Below are positions 17,050 to 21,310 of a stretch of 21,310 bases of DNA, piece by piece. The translations under genes were made by a program, and so were the position numbers. This stretch comes from Basidiobolus ranarum (Eukaryota > Basidiobolomycota > Basidiobolomycetes > Basidiobolales), in the NCBI GenBank assembly GCA_040143965.1, contig JASJQH010007084.1:1-21310 (forward strand), given 5' to 3'. Numbering within the stretch: position 1 is the first letter of the stretch; each line of letters begins with the position of its first letter. A model generated the notes under the pieces. That model was not told the origin of the DNA, searched no databases, and worked only from the letters and a program-made list of their open reading frames with translations.

Positions 17050-18732
17050 GATCCTATCAGGGGAGTGGTTTAAATCGATTTCATCTAGAATACTGGATGA
17101 TGAGCACCGTATTTGACTTTGTTAGTGTGCAGTCGACGGGAATCAAACTCGCCGCTCGCCTGAGCATCAAGTATCCTGAACACGGTCGTCGTCTGTCTAC
17201 ATTGGATTCCTATGGACGGTCTTTCGAAATCCTGGTAACGTATCTGCAGCTGTAATTAGAGTATTTTAAGCCCATCGAGGGTTAGAAAATCCTATTTGCT
17301 TTAAGGCTGTATGCATCTAAAGTAATCGAGCCACCTGCATGTTAATTTCGATCTTTAAACCTAAACTCCATACCGATGGTTTCCTCCTCAGTACTTTGGT
17401 TCGTGAAAATTTTATGCGCCAACAGTAGGATCCGGTCTTAGTATTACAGCTATTGCTGAAAATAGGAATTGACTGCCTAGAGCTAGATTCTGTTGGGAGC
17501 GCCAAGGATGCAACCAAAAGTGATTTGTGAAACCGGTTTCAAGTCATGAATTCACAGCATAGATTCAGCTGATGGTGCTTGTGTTATCGTAGTAGAGGTA
17601 AAACAAGGCCCTGGCCAACAATCTGAGTCATATAATGTTGGTGATGTCGATTCAAGTACATCCGAAGAGGGTTGGCTATCATATGGTAAAAAGAGGTATC
17701 GCGTCTTTTAACGCTCTAAAAGCCCTGGTGAAAGGATATTGTGTGAATTCACCAAGTGTGGGAAATAGTATCATTCTCTTACTTCACGCTCATTAGATAG
17801 TCTACAAATCGGGCCTAGCCCCTCAATCTAGTAGACCATTTAACTAGTTATTTCCGACCATATAATTCTATTTCCAGCTACGAAACAAGCAGTGGAGTCA
17901 GTCCTGGCTGAGCTTTAATACATGTATCACTCTGACATCACAGTTCCATACTGGCATGCAATTGGATAGTGTTAAGGTCATTGCATGTATTATGAGAGAG
18001 GTGATGACAGTTCTTGAGCGGGCTTTTCACAGGTTTGGGCTTAGTCATAAACCAGAGAGAAAGCTGTCTAAGTGCTCGATACAGAAGCGAGTCTGTCAAG
18101 TTGGCCCTTAGTACATCGCGCTTGCTACACGGCTTGGTAATGTCATTTGATGACTAGTATCCGGAGTTCATCATCATTCAAGGCTCTGCAACAGGTATTC
18201 CTACACCACCAGATGAGTGATGATCATACTTTCCAACAGATTTGTAACACCGGTTTGCCCCTTTATTGGGGTTTCCAATCATGTCGGTGAGTAATATGAG
18301 TGATTTTTGTCAAAATGAGATACTTAAGGGTTTGAGACTCATCCAGAGGCTTTTGCTTCATACGCGCGAAAAAGGGTCAGGCGACTTCAGGTCACTTGAT
18401 TTTATCAGCAGTGCTATGATGATATGTGCGGCGGAGCAGTGATTCCGTACTATTGGCGTCGTTTCTCCAGTGATCGAATTTCAGCTACAATGCTGTGCAG
18501 GCCCCTAGATAGAGTTACCTCGGGTCATAGTATCTTCAAGTATCTAGAGGCTGGCCTCGGTCACCTACTGAATGTAGAACAATCCTTGGAAACTGGCCAG
18601 AACTCCATAGAAAATACTCAGTTTCGGACTCTCAGAGCGGGGAGATGTTTCTACTGTGAACAAGCTAACGATAGCAATGGTAGGAAATCAGATTCAATAT
18701 GGTTTCAGGCTGGATATGGTTTGATGTCATGA
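17050..18732 (+). pseudogene. Broken coding relic, plus strand, family unassigned
   Basis: Plus-strand translation shows many protein-like stretches of 30-100 codons in changing frames. Examples are GIKLAARLSIKYPEHGRR near 17140 and VIVVEVKQGPGQQ near 17600. The longest is an ATG-started open run of 102 codons at 18424-18732 with several Cys and Arg residues. There are at least ten breaks. Base composition is more balanced than in the true spacer. No domain could be named with confidence, and I cannot tell a dead host gene from an old inserted element. Treated as a fossil, without reconstruction. Confidence 0.45.
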
Positions 18733-19022
18733 ATACCTGAGCCACAAATCTTTTATGAATTATGTTATTGGATGAACTAGGAAAATGAATCTCATCGATT
18801 TCGGACTGTCCTTTCATTATGTTTGGTCAATCGCGTCAACTTCTCAGACATATTTAAGCAGGCTTAATGGTGAGGTCACAAAACCGTCTCAGTTTGAATA
18901 ATTATAATTCGTAAGACTTCTTTCCCCTTTACGTTGAGAGATTTTTTACGCACACCTCAAGTGAATTTTCTTATCCCTCGACTCTCCTTGTTCGGTAGTG
19001 ATACATCAGCCTCTGCCTTGCT
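18733..19022 (+). promoter_or_regulatory. Upstream region of the F-box gene
   Basis: TATTTAAG at 18851-18858 is the best TATA-like sequence, about 165 bp before the ATG at 19023. T- and C-rich stretches (18916-18930, TTCTTTCCCCTTT) follow. No other motif stands out. Confidence 0.3.
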
Positions 19023-20561
19023 ATGACTTCCACAATTACATTTTTTCCCGACGAGATCTGGTCCCTGGTCTTTTACTTTGTAAAATCCCACGTACCGAGT
19101 GTATATGCTTTAGGAAATACCTGCAGACATTTACGTAGGTAAGTTTGGTTTTTATTCTTCTAGAGTAATGTGAGGTGGACTATGATGTCGTGAAGCAAAA
19201 AAATAACTTCTTGAAACACTAGTCTGTCTGTGCAGGATAAACTATGGTACGAGGTATACCGCTATCAATTTCCACGACTTACTCAAGCATTGAACTATCG
19301 AGAGGACTCTACTGGAGAAACCCAGACGTGGCGGCATAGATTTTTAAGCAACTGGCACTTGTACCAGGAATGGCAAGGTTATTTCAACACAATAACTCCC
19401 GAACAGTTAAATCAGCCTTTATGGCAGCTAATACTAGGACATGGCACTCAGCCTTTCTCACATGCAACACGACGACTTGTTATTGATCGTGATCACCTAG
19501 TTACAGGGTATGGTGTATGTATACTTGAGGATTCATATGAAGTGATACTATGGGAATCGGATCCGCAATTACTCCGAACTCCTTTAAAGTTTACTATTGA
19601 GAATCCTGATAGATGTCAAATGGAGCTTATCGCCATTAGTGCGAGACGAGGGCTATTTGTAGTAGCTCTCTGTACAGATATTGCACGAAACTTCTGGCAC
19701 ACTCTTCAGGTATATTGCTACACTGATGATACTGGTGTGCCACGTTTAGTATCCGAATTCCGGCCATTAATAGTGTGGCGGTCCTTTCATGCTTGTTTTG
19801 ACTTACCAGGAGCCGAGGAAAACGAACTGGCCTTGATTGGTATTCTGTATCAAGATGGATTCCCGTGCTTCCTTGGAAATTACAATTACTTGGATGGTAA
19901 GGTTAGAAATACAAAAACCTTTGGCAAAGATATATGTGTCGTCAACTATCACTGTCTGGATACGCCAGATCTACTCTATCTGACAACGTGTCAACATGAG
20001 ATCATGGTGTGGAACTTTTGTGAAGATCAGTCCACTTCACTTTTGAAGAATTATCCAGTCCTACCGTGGGGCACTGAACCTATGGTGATCTTCAATGGCT
20101 TTAACCAAGATAATGGTGTATCTAAACGCTCTATCCGCTGCGTGACTATTGCCGATGATGATATGAATAGAAACCAAGTTTTACTGTGGAACCTGGAGGT
20201 CCAAAATCACCCAGAAGAGCCCATAAAAGTATCTAGTAACTTGATCTCTGAGACAGAGCTTCGGAGTGAACACGGGGTATTTGGAGCATATTGTGGAAGA
20301 GATACATTACTAGTGACCATAACGATAGATGGGGTACTTCAAATCTATGACGTGAATACATGCGAAAAGATGGGTCATTCTAAAATACCCATCCACTATA
20401 ATGAATCAGATCCAAACCAAGAGAGAATAGAATATTACGATATAACCATACTAGAATCCGGGGAGGTTTTGGTATGTACATCCATTGGATTATGGAGAGT
20501 CTCTCCATCCAACCTTACTCGCCCAGAGACCACCGCCTACATCCTTCAATGCTCCGATTAA
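19023..20561 (+). CDS. F-box protein with beta-propeller-like tail, two exons
   Basis: 484 residues from exons 19023-19138 and 19223-20561, joined across an 84 bp GTAAGT-TAG intron. The F-box is at about 6-50: FFPDEIWSLVFYFV, then SVYALGNTCRHLRSLSVQDKLW, YEVYRYQFP. It is split by the intron inside the CRHLRS segment. A WRHRFLSNWHLYQEW block (about 75-89) follows, as in F-box/WD-type proteins. Residues about 95-480 repeat strand-like patterns with W/Y/F-rich ends (HEIMVWNF, QVLLWNLE, GVLQIYDV, IGLWRVSP), which suggests a degenerate WD40-like propeller. F-box proteins bring substrates to the SCF (Skp1-Cullin-F-box) ubiquitin ligase; the propeller would bind the target. A second AG, 13 bases downstream (19234-19235), would put the rest out of frame, so the acceptor at 19222 is chosen. 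The substrate is unknown. Confidence 0.83.
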
Positions 20562-20858
20562 GTACGACCTGAAATGGGATTGCATACGAACCATCTTTCC
20601 TCTGAATTTGACTTGTGATTATCTAGTTGTCGATATGTAGGAATTAAAAATATTATTAGAGTTGATCGTACGAACGAATGCTCTGCCTGAACCTAATGTA
20701 AATAAATCATTTAGCTACCAAAGAAATGAGCTCTGAATTGTATTTTAGTAAGCGGGATCAACTCATTCCAAATCATCTTCACCCTGATCTATTCCCGCTT
20801 CTTTTCAAGGGTTTAAGAAGTTGAAGCAATTAAGGTTGAGGTTTGAGTAATGTATCTA
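20562..20858 (+). terminator. 3' flank of the F-box gene with AATAAA
   Basis: AATAAA at 20701-20706, 140 bases after the stop, is the likely poly(A) signal of the F-box gene. The rest of the stretch shows nothing else. Confidence 0.45.
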
Positions 20859-21155
20859 CTAATTATGATTGAGAGATTGAGATGAGTTTACAATGTTAGT
20901 GCAGCATTTCTCATATTGAAGTAATGAGCTCAGAATGGAACTATACCCACCAACCATCAGAAGTGCACCCACACTTTCGTCACAACAGCTGCCACCACTC
21001 TGATCAAGTACTATTGCTATCCGATGGAGTTGACGAAAGAATAGAATATCCATGCTGCATATCCACTGGCTGTCTGTCACTGCCAGCTCTTTGCATTTAG
21101 TTCCAATTTGCCTTAATATCCACAGTTGCAAATCATTGTCATCTAAAATCTTCAT
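20859..21155 (-). CDS. Weak 98-codon frame near the window end, unrecognised
   Basis: ATG at 21155 to a stop at 20859, with no known motif. A TATAAA on the minus strand at 21300-21295 lies 140 bp upstream, and a short upstream ATG frame of ten codons starts at 21192. Near its end the minus strand carries ACTAAC, a pyrimidine stretch and TTAG, which looks like the 3' end of an intron. The frame may therefore be one exon of a spliced gene rather than a complete one. It could also be chance. Confidence 0.25.
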   Translation of the reverse strand: MKILDDNDLQLWILRQIGTKCKELAVTDSQWICSMDILFFRQLHRIAIVLDQSGGSCCDESVGALLMVGGYSSILSSLLQYEKCCTNIVNSSQSLNHN

Positions 21156-21310
21156 TTAATCAGTGAATCAGTAATTGCCTATTTGCTGTCATGGCTGGAG
21201 TTGTTAAAGTATTTGAGAGCCTGTTGGAAGTGGTTTGGAGAATTAGAGGAATTGGTGGTTTTCACTTATTGATTTATTGAGTAGAAAGTTGACATTTATA
21301 GTTTTGTCAA
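21156..21310 (-). other. Possible promoter/leader of the 20859-21155 frame
   Basis: Only the TATAAA at 21300-21295 and the ten-codon upstream frame at 21192 are noted; nothing else is visible before the window edge. Confidence 0.2.

Noticed and set aside
17138-17190. tRNA-like 3' half on the minus strand (GAGTTTGATTCCCG followed by an acceptor-like CGACTGC)
   Set aside because: No matching 5' acceptor strand or D arm upstream; the same bases read well as plus-strand protein in the relic there.
19230-20561. F-box gene starting at 19230 as a single exon
   Set aside because: That start is GTG and cuts the F-box in half; the upstream exon at 19023-19138 supplies the missing half with proper splice sites.

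Overview
The window looks like nuclear DNA of a filamentous fungus, probably an early-diverging lineage. The evidence is short introns (61-84 bp) with GT/GC-AG ends, AT-rich spacers, TATA and CCAAT promoter elements, a fungal-specific Nbp2/Skb5-type SH3 protein, a fungal-type berberine-bridge-like oxidase with a Cys-rich amino end, and a secreted M13 peptidase. The lineage guess is inference only, because no rRNA or other species marker is present. I see no prokaryotic signals such as ribosome binding sites or operons.

Layout: (1) 1-203 minus, the 5' end of a secreted M13 (neprilysin-like) metallopeptidase cut by the window edge. (2) 204-4435, a long AT-rich spacer with a decayed coding stretch on the minus strand (about 942-1640) and two small tandem repeats. 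(3) 4436-5599 plus, an intact multi-pass membrane protein that I do not recognise. (4) 5690-7030 minus, an old, broken coding relic. (5) 7352-9079 plus, a secreted FAD-linked oxidase of the BBE-like/isoamyl alcohol oxidase type. (6) 10070-10390 plus, a TMEM230-type (DUF872) small membrane protein. (7) 10490-11240 minus, coding-like relics, possibly including one small spliced gene. (8) 11632-12723 plus, a secreted double beta-trefoil (ricin-B-type) lectin. (9) 13440-14853 plus, another broken coding relic. (10) 15632-16341 minus, a four-exon Nbp2/Skb5-like SH3 adaptor with a GC-AG first intron. (11) 17050-18732 plus, a third broken relic. (12) 19023-20561 plus, a two-exon F-box protein with a beta-propeller-like tail. 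(13) 20562-21310, a spacer with one weak minus-strand reading frame.

The genes do not form a pathway or cluster. Three encode secreted proteins (peptidase, oxidase, lectin). The rest are housekeeping-type proteins (endomembrane TMEM230, SH3 adaptor, F-box subunit) and an orphan membrane protein. The most unusual features are the orphan membrane protein, the 12-cysteine tandem lectin, the GC-AG intron, a hairpin enclosing a stop codon, competing splice acceptors in the F-box gene, and spacers filled with several independent decayed coding sequences whose family I could not assign.
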